Below are positions 50,913 through 59,424 of a DNA stretch of 64,000 bases, piece after piece. Every line of letters starts with the position of its first letter. Within the stretch, counting starts at the first letter, position 1. Under the pieces are notes generated by a model, which saw nothing but the letters and a program-made list of their open reading frames with translations, was not told where the DNA came from and did not search any database. This stretch comes from Pyropia yezoensis (lineage: Eukaryota; Rhodophyta; Bangiophyceae; Bangiales; Bangiaceae), in assembly GCA_009829735.1 (NCBI GenBank), contig CM020618.1:31162894-31226893 (forward strand). Reading direction: 5' to 3'. Position numbers and translations under genes: made by a program.

Positions 50913-53309
50913 ATGAGGCGCGTCTACAACACGGAGCTTGTCAAAAAGGCGATTGCGTTTGCTTGGGCTCAACTGCGCAGTGCTTGGGAGCTTGGCCGCC
51001 CCGCCGAGGGCTCTGGCGCCTCCCAGCATCCGAACGGCGACATCCCCGACGGGGAAGGAGGCGTCTCTGCCGACCACGAGGATGACTACACCATCACCAA
51101 CGACGAGGACGACATCATCTTCGATTCCGACGGTGATGACGCGCTGTCTGTGGAAGATCTTCCTCCACCTGACGAGTCTGTCCCTCGCGTGCCATTGGTG
51201 TTCTTCCGGGGAGAGTCGGGCATTGGCAAGACGTACCTTGCTCGGGAGCTCGTGCGGCTCAAGGACAAGGTAGCCAATGGGACTGACGACGCTCAGGTGA
51301 TCCAGTTTGCGCAAGACGCTGTTGTATTCCTGCTGTGTTTCAACTCTAAGTTTGCCATTGACGATGTCGACAACGACCTGGTGTTGCTGGATGGTGGCGC
51401 CTTCTTACCACTGTACCTGCGGCTGATCTACATCGAGATGGCGGACTACAAGAAACTGTCGTGGGCAACATTTCTGTCCATGGCGGTCAAGGCGCTGGAG
51501 CAAGGTACGCTGAGTGACACGTACGTCAAGGACGAGGTGCGGTCTATGTTGAGAGCGCGACGTGGGGCGTCGGACGCGCCGCTGGTCATCATTGTCGACG
51601 AGCTCGTTTTGTGCCGTGGCTTGCCAGCTAGCAAATACGGCGCCGAGTACGCGATTGCCGACGACGCGTACCGGTCGAGCCTTTGTCGGATGGCCGATCG
51701 GTGTGGGGGAGGTGTCGTGGGCGCGACGACGGTCAGCAAGGCGTTTGTTATGGAGGAGGCTTCCCGTGTCACCCCGCGTGATGTGCTTCCTGGCGCTTTC
51801 CTTCTTCCTCTGCCCGTCCCTGTGTCGCGCGACATCCTGTTGCGGGCCGCCTTGGCTCTGTGGGAGAAGGGTTTAGTGTTTAACTCCCTGGGTGATGTGG
51901 TCCGAGTGGGTGCCGGCATTCGGCCCAAGACCGCCGAGTGGAACCTACTGCTGCGAGTTCTTGTACTCGTGACGGGCGGCCACCCACGGCTGGTGTGCAA
52001 CCTCGCCTCGTACATGTCCCAGGCCACCTTGCAGCCCAAGTCGACGATCAAGCGTCTGCTGAAGCAAGCTGGATCGTCCGTGCAGCGATCCAGGCCGGGC
52101 AGCCCGATGTTCGGGGTCTCGGCCGAGTTCACGGAGGCCATCTTGAGGGATCTGTTGTTGGGCACGCCACACGACTACTTCGCGCCTGTGATGTACCAGC
52201 AGCTGCTGCCTGACGGCAAGCTGCTGACTAAGCCCGTGCCTAGGGCAGGTGGCGCCGCCAGTGTTGGTTACGACTACGACTACATCTCCACGATCACTGC
52301 CGTTGGCCTGCTACCATACTCGGGTGACGATAACAAGGTCGTGGTCACCCTGCCGCCGAGCACTCTCTTCTCTGTGCAGATGCCCGACGACCCCGACGCT
52401 CTCCCATCCCTACGAGGCCTCGTGAGCGACATCACTCGGAGCCACGCTGCACTCCACTCAACTTCTTTTGAGACCTACATTGTCGCGTACGACCGGGCCT
52501 TGTCGCTGGCCCGCTATATGCGCCGGGAGGAGTTTAAGGCGGTGACCTTCAAGGACCTTTACCAGTCGCGGGCCAAGAAGTGCTTTGTCGGAAGCAGCGT
52601 CCTTCTTCAACAAGTGCTCGTCGATGCGTCCGTCTACCGAGAGAACGTTGAGTACGGCATCGATCTCGAGCAGGTCCTTGAGCTGGCATCTCATCCAAAG
52701 CGGCGGAGGCAAGTGCTTCATTCTCTGTACGTGCTCAAAGATGGTACCTGGGGCATTGACGCCCTCATGTTTCACGAGTGCGTCCAAGACTGCGGGCAAT
52801 ACAAGGCCGGGGACCTTATTGCCGAGGCCAGGCAGTTCAAGTACAGCCTGGACCGCTCATCAACGTGTCTGCAGAGCACCGACGTAGACGGCGGGTGGAG
52901 CAAGGTGTCCGTGGCGTTCAAGACCTCGTGGGATATTTGGCAGGACCGCATTGTGTACGTGGTTCTTGCGCGCCGCAAGGGGTCTGTGTCTGGAACGACA
53001 CCTGCGGCTCCTGCCCCTCTCGCCGAGTCTAAGGATCCCGAACAGGCGCTAGCCTCTGAGCTGGCCCCAGGTGCTGCTGACGAGCAGCAGGCGGCTGATG
53101 CGGATGAGGGGCCGCATGCCATCGTGCTTGGACGCAGCGACCTGCTTGACCTCCATGGACCAGCCTTTGGGGGCCTGATGGTATGTGCGGACTATTGGCT
53201 CAAGATCACACCCTTTCACACGTTCAAGTCCATCTTCATCACTGGCGACGTCCCCGAGGAGCCACCTGTCAGCCCACCTACGGCCGGCAGGCCTTCACGC
53301 GGGCCGTAG
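50913..53309 (+). CDS. RHS/Crinkler-type protein: P-loop NTPase plus PD-(D/E)XK-like nuclease domain (798 aa)
   Basis: Residues 1-85 hold an Asp/Glu-rich segment. A Walker A motif follows at residues 100-107 (GESGIGKT), then a conserved-looking strand with LLCFNSKF, and Walker B at 225-230 (VIIVDE). A later GHPRLVCNL segment resembles the sensor/helical part of STAND-like ATPases. Near the C-terminus D616 (in WGIDAL) followed by Q641-F642-K643 fits the D...(E/Q)xK core of the PD-(D/E)XK nuclease fold. NTPase fused to this nuclease is the known arrangement of trypanosome RHS and Crinkler (CRN) proteins, which are often tied to transposable elements or subtelomeres, or are secreted effectors. 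No signal peptide or LFLAK-type CRN header is seen. The start was taken at the first ATG after the in-frame stop at 50841. There are no obvious introns. The gene stands alone, between inverted-repeat elements and low-complexity DNA. Catalytic activity is inferred; family membership rests on motifs only. Confidence 0.65.
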   Translation: MRRVYNTELVKKAIAFAWAQLRSAWELGRPAEGSGASQHPNGDIPDGEGGVSADHEDDYTITNDEDDIIFDSDGDDALSVEDLPPPDESVPRVPLVFFRGESGIGKTYLARELVRLKDKVANGTDDAQVIQFAQDAVVFLLCFNSKFAIDDVDNDLVLLDGGAFLPLYLRLIYIEMADYKKLSWATFLSMAVKALEQGTLSDTYVKDEVRSMLRARRGASDAPLVIIVDELVLCRGLPASKYGAEYAIADDAYRSSLCRMADRCGGGVVGATTVSKAFVMEEASRVTPRDVLPGAFLLPLPVPVSRDILLRAALALWEKGLVFNSLGDVVRVGAGIRPKTAEWNLLLRVLVLVTGGHPRLVCNLASYMSQATLQPKSTIKRLLKQAGSSVQRSRPGSPMFGVSAEFTEAILRDLLLGTPHDYFAPVMYQQLLPDGKLLTKPVPRAGGAASVGYDYDYISTITAVGLLPYSGDDNKVVVTLPPSTLFSVQMPDDPDALPSLRGLVSDITRSHAALHSTSFETYIVAYDRALSLARYMRREEFKAVTFKDLYQSRAKKCFVGSSVLLQQVLVDASVYRENVEYGIDLEQVLELASHPKRRRQVLHSLYVLKDGTWGIDALMFHECVQDCGQYKAGDLIAEARQFKYSLDRSSTCLQSTDVDGGWSKVSVAFKTSWDIWQDRIVYVVLARRKGSVSGTTPAAPAPLAESKDPEQALASELAPGAADEQQAADADEGPHAIVLGRSDLLDLHGPAFGGLMVCADYWLKITPFHTFKSIFITGDVPEEPPVSPPTAGRPSRGP

Positions 53310-54100
53310 TTATGATCGTTCACTGGGCGGCCGACGCGGACTGCATGCTGGACTCCTTGCGAGGGCTCTCAGCACATACCTTGCCGGGGTGATGGAGCGG
53401 AAGGGGGCAAGTGATGGGCTCTGGTGACCGCCGCATTGGAGTACCTTGTGCTTGTAGCTGACGTTGACATGGCCGGGGTGACCACCGGCTGTAACCACCG
53501 TCGTTTGGGGCAGCCGCGTTTCGTTCCCTCTTCAACCGCTACGGTGCGTCGCAGAGGGGTGACCGTGGCGGACAGCGGTGCGCCCCCGCCGCGGACCCCG
53601 CCTGGTGGACCGTCTTTTGTTGGCTAGCGGGGGGGCGGGGAAGCCTTTATCATCGAGGCCTCGTCCAGTCAGTCTGTCTGGCAGACGGGGCGGGCGGGCG
53701 GGACGGCGGGGGGGGGAGGGGGGGCGGCGGGCTCCCCTCCCCATTCTAGACCCGCTGCCGCGGCGTGCGTGGTGGCATCCCCCCCCCCCATCGCGTTCCC
53801 CCCCATCTTCTTGGCGCCCCCTGCTCCCGCCCCTCCATTCGGGGGGGTGCCCCCGGCGAGGGCGGGCGCTGCCATGCCCGCCGCCGCGCGCGCCCCTTTA
53901 CCCTGTGGCCCTCTTTGCCCGGTCCTACATCGGCAGCGACGCGCAGTCAGGGTCGCCGCTCTCGTCAAGGACCCTTGTCGTTGCGGCACCACCGTGGACG
54001 CGGCCGCCGCAGGGCCCGTTCCCCCCCCCCCTCGCCCCCGACCCCCCAGCGAGGGCCCCCCCCCCCGCGCCGTGCCGCCACGCGTGGAGCAGCAACGACC
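53310..54100. other. GC-rich 3' flank without a recognisable gene
   Basis: After the stop of the NTPase-nuclease gene the sequence turns quickly into G- and C-run-rich DNA. Frames in all directions are Pro/Arg/Gly-rich and mutually overlapping. No polyadenylation hexamer AATAAA was seen near the stop. Confidence 0.35.
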
Positions 54101-54360
54101 ATGGCATCGACGACGGTGGCGGCGAGGGCGGCGGCCACCAGCCCGGGGGTCGATCCCGCCCCGGCGGCTCTGCTGCCTGACGTCGCCGTCGAGAACGGGC
54201 CGCTGCTTGCCGACTGGGGCCTCCACTAGCTGGGGGGTTGAGGATGGCTTGACGTCCCTGCATGTGGCAATTCAGAACGGACACATGGGGGTGGGGGCGG
54301 CGCTGCAGGTGCCAACGCCGCCACGGCCGCAGATGGCGGGCAGGGTGCACCCCCGCCCGT
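54101..54360 (+). pseudogene. Decayed or frame-broken ankyrin-repeat fragment
   Basis: An ATG in good context (accATGgca, about 54101) opens a frame reading to LLPDVAVENGPLLADWGLH and a stop at 54227-54229. In another frame 54240-54290 reads DGLTSLHVAIQNGH, a close match to the ankyrin helix consensus (DGxTPLHxAxxxGH). It then shifts again to GANAATAADGGQ, which resembles the inter-repeat GANxNAxDxDGxT loop. Two frame changes within about 100 bases mean a pseudogene, or indels in the G runs of the assembly. Only one to two repeats are visible. Confidence 0.4.
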
Positions 54361-55270
54361 GGGACCGTATTAAGAGACCACGCAGCGATAGGGCGGGTTT
54401 GCGCAGCAGGTGCGCAGGGTATGGCGGCGGGTGCACGTTGCTGTGGCCCGAGACGGCTGAGGCAGCACGCCCCAGCGGGCGCCGCGAGCGGCGGCGGCCA
54501 CTCGAGGAGCGGAGGGCCGCCGCGGCTCGGGCGGGGGTCCCCTGAGGGAGAGCCTCTCCCCTTTCCCGCCCCCCTTCCCCGGCTTATCAGCTGACGCTGC
54601 CGCGACGGCCGGATGGTGGCGGCCGCAGCGAGACGCCCGTCGGTCGCGCCGCTCGGTACGCCGCGGAGGTGAGGCCGTGGCCGCAGCGGCGGCGGACGGT
54701 TTTGCTGTGTGTCGGCGTGCGGCGGGGATGCCCGGCGGCTGGACTCGGCCGCGCTGCGGGAGCGGCGGCGGCGTGCAGGGGGGGGAGGGAGGGGGGGGCC
54801 ACCACCACCGAGCGTGAAACCGCCGCTTCGGCTGCGCCGTCGCTGTCGCCGCTCCCTGCACCGCTACGCGCACGTTTGCCACAATCGTGGACATGTCCCT
54901 TTTCCTCGTCGAGGGCACTTGCTGCTCGACGGAGCAGCGCTTTTATGTTGTTTTTACTTTTTTTTCGTACAAACCGCGCCCCTTCCGCTGAGCGTGCAAG
55001 GCCTCAGCAGCTATTTACCGCACATCGGTTGACCCCTCCCCCTTACGGCCATCCCCGCCCCCCTGCGACCAGAACTGTCCGGCGGTCCCCCGCTCCCCTG
55101 CTCCCAGCAACGTCCAAGGGTCCCCCGCCCCCCACCGCGTGCGCATTCCCACGGCCCTGCGCTGCGGCGGCGGCGACAGCAGCGCTTTGCCGTTGCGGCC
55201 GCCGGAACTGCCGCGGGGCGGCGGCAGCGCAGCGGCGGCGCCGCTGCCGCCGCCGGCCGTCGTGCCTCGG

Positions 55271-55553
55271 CTGCCGCTGCCGCTGCCGCTGCCGCTGCCG
55301 CTGCCGCTGCCGCTGCCGCTGCCGCTGCCGCTGCCGCTGCCGCTGCCGCTGCCGCTGCCGCTGCCGCTGCCGCTGCCGCTGCCGCTGCCGCTGCCGCTGC
55401 CGCTGCCGCTGCCGCTGCCGCTGCCGCTGCCGCTGCCGCTGCCGCTGCCGCTGCCGCTGCCGCTGCCGCTGCCGCTGCCGCTGCCGCTGCCGCTGCCGCT
55501 GCCGCTGCCGCTGCCGCTGCCGCTGCCGCTGCCGCTGCCGCTGCCGCTGCCGC
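55271..55553. repeat. CTGCCG hexanucleotide microsatellite (about 47 copies)
   Basis: An uninterrupted (CTGCCG)n runs for about 283 bp, followed to 55599 by CTG-rich interrupted repeats. Depending on frame it would encode Leu-Pro, Cys-Arg or Ala-only stretches on the plus strand, and Gly-Ser, Gln-Arg or Ala on the minus strand. All six frames stay open, so the long frames across it are not evidence of coding. A length divisible by three and six would leave any true frame intact. Confidence 0.9.
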
Positions 55554-55739
55554 CGCTGCTGCTGCTGCCGCTGCTGCTGCTGCTGCTGCTGCTGCCGTAG
55601 CGAGAGCTGTAGCCGCCGCCGCCGCTGCCACCGCCGCCGCCGCTGTCCCCGCCGCCGCTGTCCCCGCCGCCGCTGTCTCCACCGTTGCCGCCGTTGCCGC
55701 TGCTGCTGCCGTCTGCGGCTGCGGCCGCGGCCGCTGCCG

Positions 55740-56130
55740 CTGTCGTCGTTGCCGCCCCCGGTGGCGGGGGCCATGGCGGTGGCGACCCCCCCGGTGGTGG
55801 CGCGCCCCCCGCCGGCCGCCCCTCCACCACCCTACGCCACCGCGCCGCCTGCGCCCGTCCCGCGGTCGCCGTCGCCACCCGCGGGGTATGGACCGCCGCC
55901 GCCGGAGGGGGGGGTGGGAGGGGGGGGGTGGGGGTGGCAGCGGCGGCGGCAGCGGCGGCAGCGGCAGCGGTGGGGGGTGGTGCGGTGCCGGTACCGAGGC
56001 CGGGACCACCCCCGGGGGGGGGGGGGGTGGCCGCCGTGGGGGGGGGGGGGGGGGGGGTGGGGGGGGGGGGGGGGGGGATGCCCCCGGTCATGCCCATGGA
56101 GCACCCGTTGCCGCCCATGTTTGTACGTTG
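55740..56130 (+). other. Pro/Gly-rich coding-like segment with poly-G interruptions
   Basis: The plus strand reads PPPPYATAPPAPVPRSPSPP around 55830-55900, then changes frame at G runs. It resumes as a poly-Ala and Gly-rich stretch and MPPVMPMEHPLPPMF at about 56078-56120. The composition looks like a disordered protein region. The frame changes coincide with G tracts at 56012-56077, which are likely to be mis-sized in the assembly. A GTACGT just after MF could be a splice donor. No domain is recognised. Confidence 0.25.
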
Positions 56131-56728
56131 TTCATCGCGCCGCCTTCTTCTGTGGTATCGGTTTTGCTGGGGGAGGCGGGTGTGGGGGGTGGGGGAAGCG
56201 TGAGGGTGCGCGCGCGTGTGGGGTGCTACGGGTGCTACCGCTGCCCCTGCTCGCCGCCGTTGCGGGACTGTGCAAGGGCAGAGCGGATGGGGCTTTTGGG
56301 GGGGGGGAAAGGGTGATGGAGGTGGCCGTGCGGGGGCGTCGGCGGCAGTGGGCGGCGTGGCGATATGGGGGTGAGGAGGGTGACCGGCGGTGGCTGGCCG
56401 CCGCCCTCCCCACCGGTGGTGCCGCCGCACGCCGGCAGCCGGGGGTGGCTGCGACGGCCACCGCGGGCGGCGGGGCCCCCACGCCGATCGCTGCGGCCCG
56501 CTGTGGGCCCGCGCCCATGGGTCTCGCCGCCGCCGGCGAGGGTGGAGAGGGGGCGGCCCGGCGGGGGGGGACGGGGGGAGGGCGGGCCCCGCCTGGCTGA
56601 CGCCTGCCGCCCTGAGCGCGGCTTGTGCTCGCGTTGCTCTCGTCGAGCAGCGTCGGGAACAGCAGCGCGGGCACGTCGCTCCCCCCGGGCGGGAGCTCAG
56701 AGATGTCTGGAGGAGCGGAAGAGGATGA

Positions 56729-57475
56729 CCTTGGCACAGACGAACGGACTTCCGTAGCAGCCGCCGGGGAGGCGCTGTTAGTGGCGATCCCCGTGGCGGT
56801 GGGGGTGGCGGTGGCGCTGGTGGCGGCGGCAGTGGGGGTGGTGGCCCCGGCACGACCACCAGCCGCATTACCGGTGATGGCCACAGCGTCGGCTCGGTGC
56901 CCCGCAGCCGCTCTTTCACCAACATGGTTAGTGGCCTGTTGCCCCGTCACAAGCGGTCATCGGTGGGCGGTGCCAACGGTGCTGCTGGCGGCAAGACGTA
57001 CATTGACGACGAGGTGCCATCGCCAGCGGCGGTGGGGACTCAGCTGGGAGCGCCCGGGCCGGGGCCAGGGTCTACCAACGGCGCCGACACCGCGGCGGGG
57101 CTGCCAGTGGCGGCGGCGTCTGCGCTGGCCGCCCCGGCGGCCACCGTCACGGCGCTGCCGAGCACGCCACCGCCAATGCCGTCGGGCGCACCGCCCGCGT
57201 CCCCCGTGACGCCGCCTGCGGCGGGCTCGCCGGCGCGGGCGGCACCTGCCCCGCCAGCGGCACTGCAGCTGCTGCCGCCGGTCGGGCCTGGTGCCGTGTC
57301 GACGGCGGCGGTGCCGGCGATGGCCGCCGTACCGGTGGCATCGGTGGCCCCCGCGTCGGTGGTGCAGGCCGATGCGCCGACGGCGGGCGTTCCCCACCCA
57401 ATGACGCGTACGCGCTCCCAGGTGCCCCTGTGTACCATTTTTTGTTACCATGGCACAGGGGGCCAATGCCTGTAG
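56729..57475 (+). CDS. Partial coding-like frame of an unknown disordered Ser/Ala/Pro-rich protein
   Basis: The frame is open from the stop at 56726 to a stop ending at 57475. After a Gly run it contains a basic, phospho-site-like segment (RSRSFTNMVSGLLPRHKRSS, about 56900-56965) and GKTYIDDEVPSPAAVG, then about 130 residues of Ala/Pro/Val-rich sequence. Upstream an alternative plus frame (about 56625-56770) reads SGGAEEDDLGTDERTSV and probably belongs to the same protein, joined through a G-rich run. Downstream two other plus frames (57430-57640 and 57640-57898, then to 58173) look similar. I read 56.6-58.2 kb as one gene broken by homopolymer length errors or by unseen introns. The antisense strand is also open over parts of it, so strand is not certain. 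No function can be given. Confidence 0.3.
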   Translation, partial: PWHRRTDFRSSRRGGAVSGDPRGGGGGGGAGGGGSGGGGPGTTTSRITGDGHSVGSVPRSRSFTNMVSGLLPRHKRSSVGGANGAAGGKTYIDDEVPSPAAVGTQLGAPGPGPGSTNGADTAAGLPVAAASALAAPAATVTALPSTPPPMPSGAPPASPVTPPAAGSPARAAPAPPAALQLLPPVGPGAVSTAAVPAMAAVPVASVAPASVVQADAPTAGVPHPMTRTRSQVPLCTIFCYHGTGGQCL

Positions 57476-57739
57476 GTGTGGTGGAGGAAGCAGGGGAGCC
57501 GCCATCCTTACCACCGCGAGGGAGGGTGGGGGATGGGGAGAAAAGGATGCGGACATACGACTGGCCGCACCCCGTCAGAGGGCGGGTATTCCCCCCCCAG
57601 AGCGGCGACGCCGACCGCGCGCACCCCCGGTCACGGGCGGGCAATGACGCCACAGCCGCGCCAGCCCACCACCGCCAGTGGGAAGGAGCGGGAGTCGCCG
57701 CCAGGTGGAACCCCCCGCCCTGCAGCAGCAAGCGCTGCA

Positions 57740-57752
57740 TGCAACGGCGGCA

Positions 57753-57789
<37 letters not shown>

Positions 57790-58173
57790 CGGCAGTGGCG
57801 ACGGCGGTGGCGGCGGCGGTGGCGGTGGCGGCGGGGGCGTCGATCCCCAGCCACCGCCGCAACCGCAACTGCCACCGCCAGCACTGCCACCGCCCTGACA
57901 CCGCCACCACCTGCTGGTCTGGGGAGGCACCCGACGGGCAACTGCCCCGCGGCGACGGCGACGGTCACGGGGACCCTGACGAGCCCGGCGGTACGCGTTG
58001 AGGACGTCGGGCCGCTTGGCCTGAAAAAGGGGCACGGGAGCGCGGGGAGGAAGAGTCGCACCCCCAGCCAAAGCCAAGCTGTGGGCGGAAACCGCGCGGC
58101 CGCACCCAGCCCCACCGGGATGCGCGCCAAAACCCCAGCCACCAGCCGCAGTGGGTGCCCAAAGCAGAGCTGA
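57740..58173 (+). other. GGC-repeat and Pro-rich coding-like tail
   Basis: 57746-57840 is a GGC/GGT trinucleotide-rich run (poly-Gly in one plus frame). In another plus frame 57930-58173 reads a plausible basic tail (AVRVEDVGPLGLKKGHGSAG, then SRTPSQSQ) ending at a TGA at 58171-58173. It may be the C-terminal part of the gene described at 56729-57475. The evidence is composition only. Confidence 0.2.
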
Positions 58174-58718
58174 GACCCCCCCGCCGGCGACGACCGGCCT
58201 CCTCCGCGCGCAAGGGGGCCGACGGCGCTGCCGGGGGCGGGGGGGGCGCCGCTGCCATCCCCGCCGCCCGCGAGCGCGCCGCCGCCATCCCCGCCGCCAG
58301 TGTCCACTGCGGATACGCGGCCTGGGGACGGCCCGCGCGGGCGCCCCCGCGCCCCCCCCCCGCCCCCGCAAAACCGCACCGCCGCCGCTCACTTGTCTGG
58401 ATGACGTGGGGCGGAGGCAGCACGGCGACGGCGGCGGCGGCGGCGGTGGGGGCCCAGCCGCCGACAAGCGCGCGCTCCACACTGCTGGTGGCGCTGGCGC
58501 GCGCATCCTCCACGGGGAACCCCAGCTGGATCCGGGTGGCAGGCCGCCAGCGTCCATGGAAAGGGGCGCGGGAGGGGGGGGCGCGTGCCCTGCTCAGCAC
58601 AGCATGCTCTGGTGGGCGGGCAGGCGCCGCCGGCCCACCGCCCTGCCCGAACCGCCGGCAGTCGGTCGCCAGGCGGGGCGGGGCGCGGGCGAGCGGGGGT
58701 GGCCCGCTGGCGCGACGG

Positions 58719-58755
<37 letters not shown>

Positions 58756-59424
58756 CTGACAGGCGGTTCCCTTCGCCGCCGAGCGCTGGCGCGCGCCCCG
58801 CCCGATCGGCCCCGCCCCCCCTGTCGTGCCCAATCGTGCGGTCAGGGGGCTGTCAGGGGGGGGGGCAGCGGCCCCCCATTGGCGCGCGCCCTTCGTCGGG
58901 GGAGGGGGTGCGCGCGCCCCGCTGGCCGACACCGCCGGCCTCCCTCCCCCAATCCCACCTCGTCGGGCGCTCACCTTCCCCCCCCCCCCCCCGCCCCCCG
59001 TTGCCACCCTCCTTGCCCAAACGGCTCGGGCGGTCGGACGCACGCCGCCGCCCGGTCTGCGCAGCGGCGCTGGTGCGCGACGCGGCCGGGGTCCTCAACG
59101 TCGACGCATGCTGTGCGGCCGCGTTTCGCCGTGCCCGCGCCGCTGCCGCTGCTTGACCGTTTTGCCTTGGTCGCTGCCATTCCCCTCTTGCCATTCGCTG
59201 CCTGCCCCACCTTGAGCCTGGTCGCCGCCGGGTGCGTTCTCCCTTGCATCTGAGGTCGCGGCAAGCAGGGCGGCCTGTGTGGGTGGGGGGGGGGCGGGTG
59301 CAGGAGCTTTGCCAAAGTGCAGGCAGCTTTTCTGTGAGGGGGTGGGAGGAGGGGAAGGGTAGGGGCGGAGGCGGCCCGGTCCGTTCGGGGATCACCGGCG
59401 ACGCGCCGCGGGGTGGTGGCCACG
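58174..59424. other. Very GC-rich stretch with a 35-base G run, upstream of the CBS gene
   Basis: All six frames are open for long distances because stops are rare at this GC content; none has a recognisable domain. 58721-58755 is 35 uninterrupted G. 58979-58994 and 59285-59291 are further C and G runs. The part just before 59425 must contain the promoter and leader of the CBS gene, but no TATA box is evident. Confidence 0.35.

Noticed and set aside
50002-50916. 304-aa plus frame upstream of the NTPase-nuclease gene
   Set aside because: It starts inside the snap-back element, is out of frame with the gene, has no domain, and contains a strong pyrimidine tract and splice acceptor more typical of intron or leader.
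54669-56925. Very long frames on both strands (about 640 aa each) across the CTGCCG repeat
   Set aside because: The hexamer array keeps all six frames open and the rest has few stops because of GC content; overlapping equal-length frames on both strands cannot both be genes.
57147-58557. Long minus frames rich in Gly/Arg/Pro
   Set aside because: They overlap several equally long frames in the other orientation and have no domain; the plus strand has slightly more protein-like segments.
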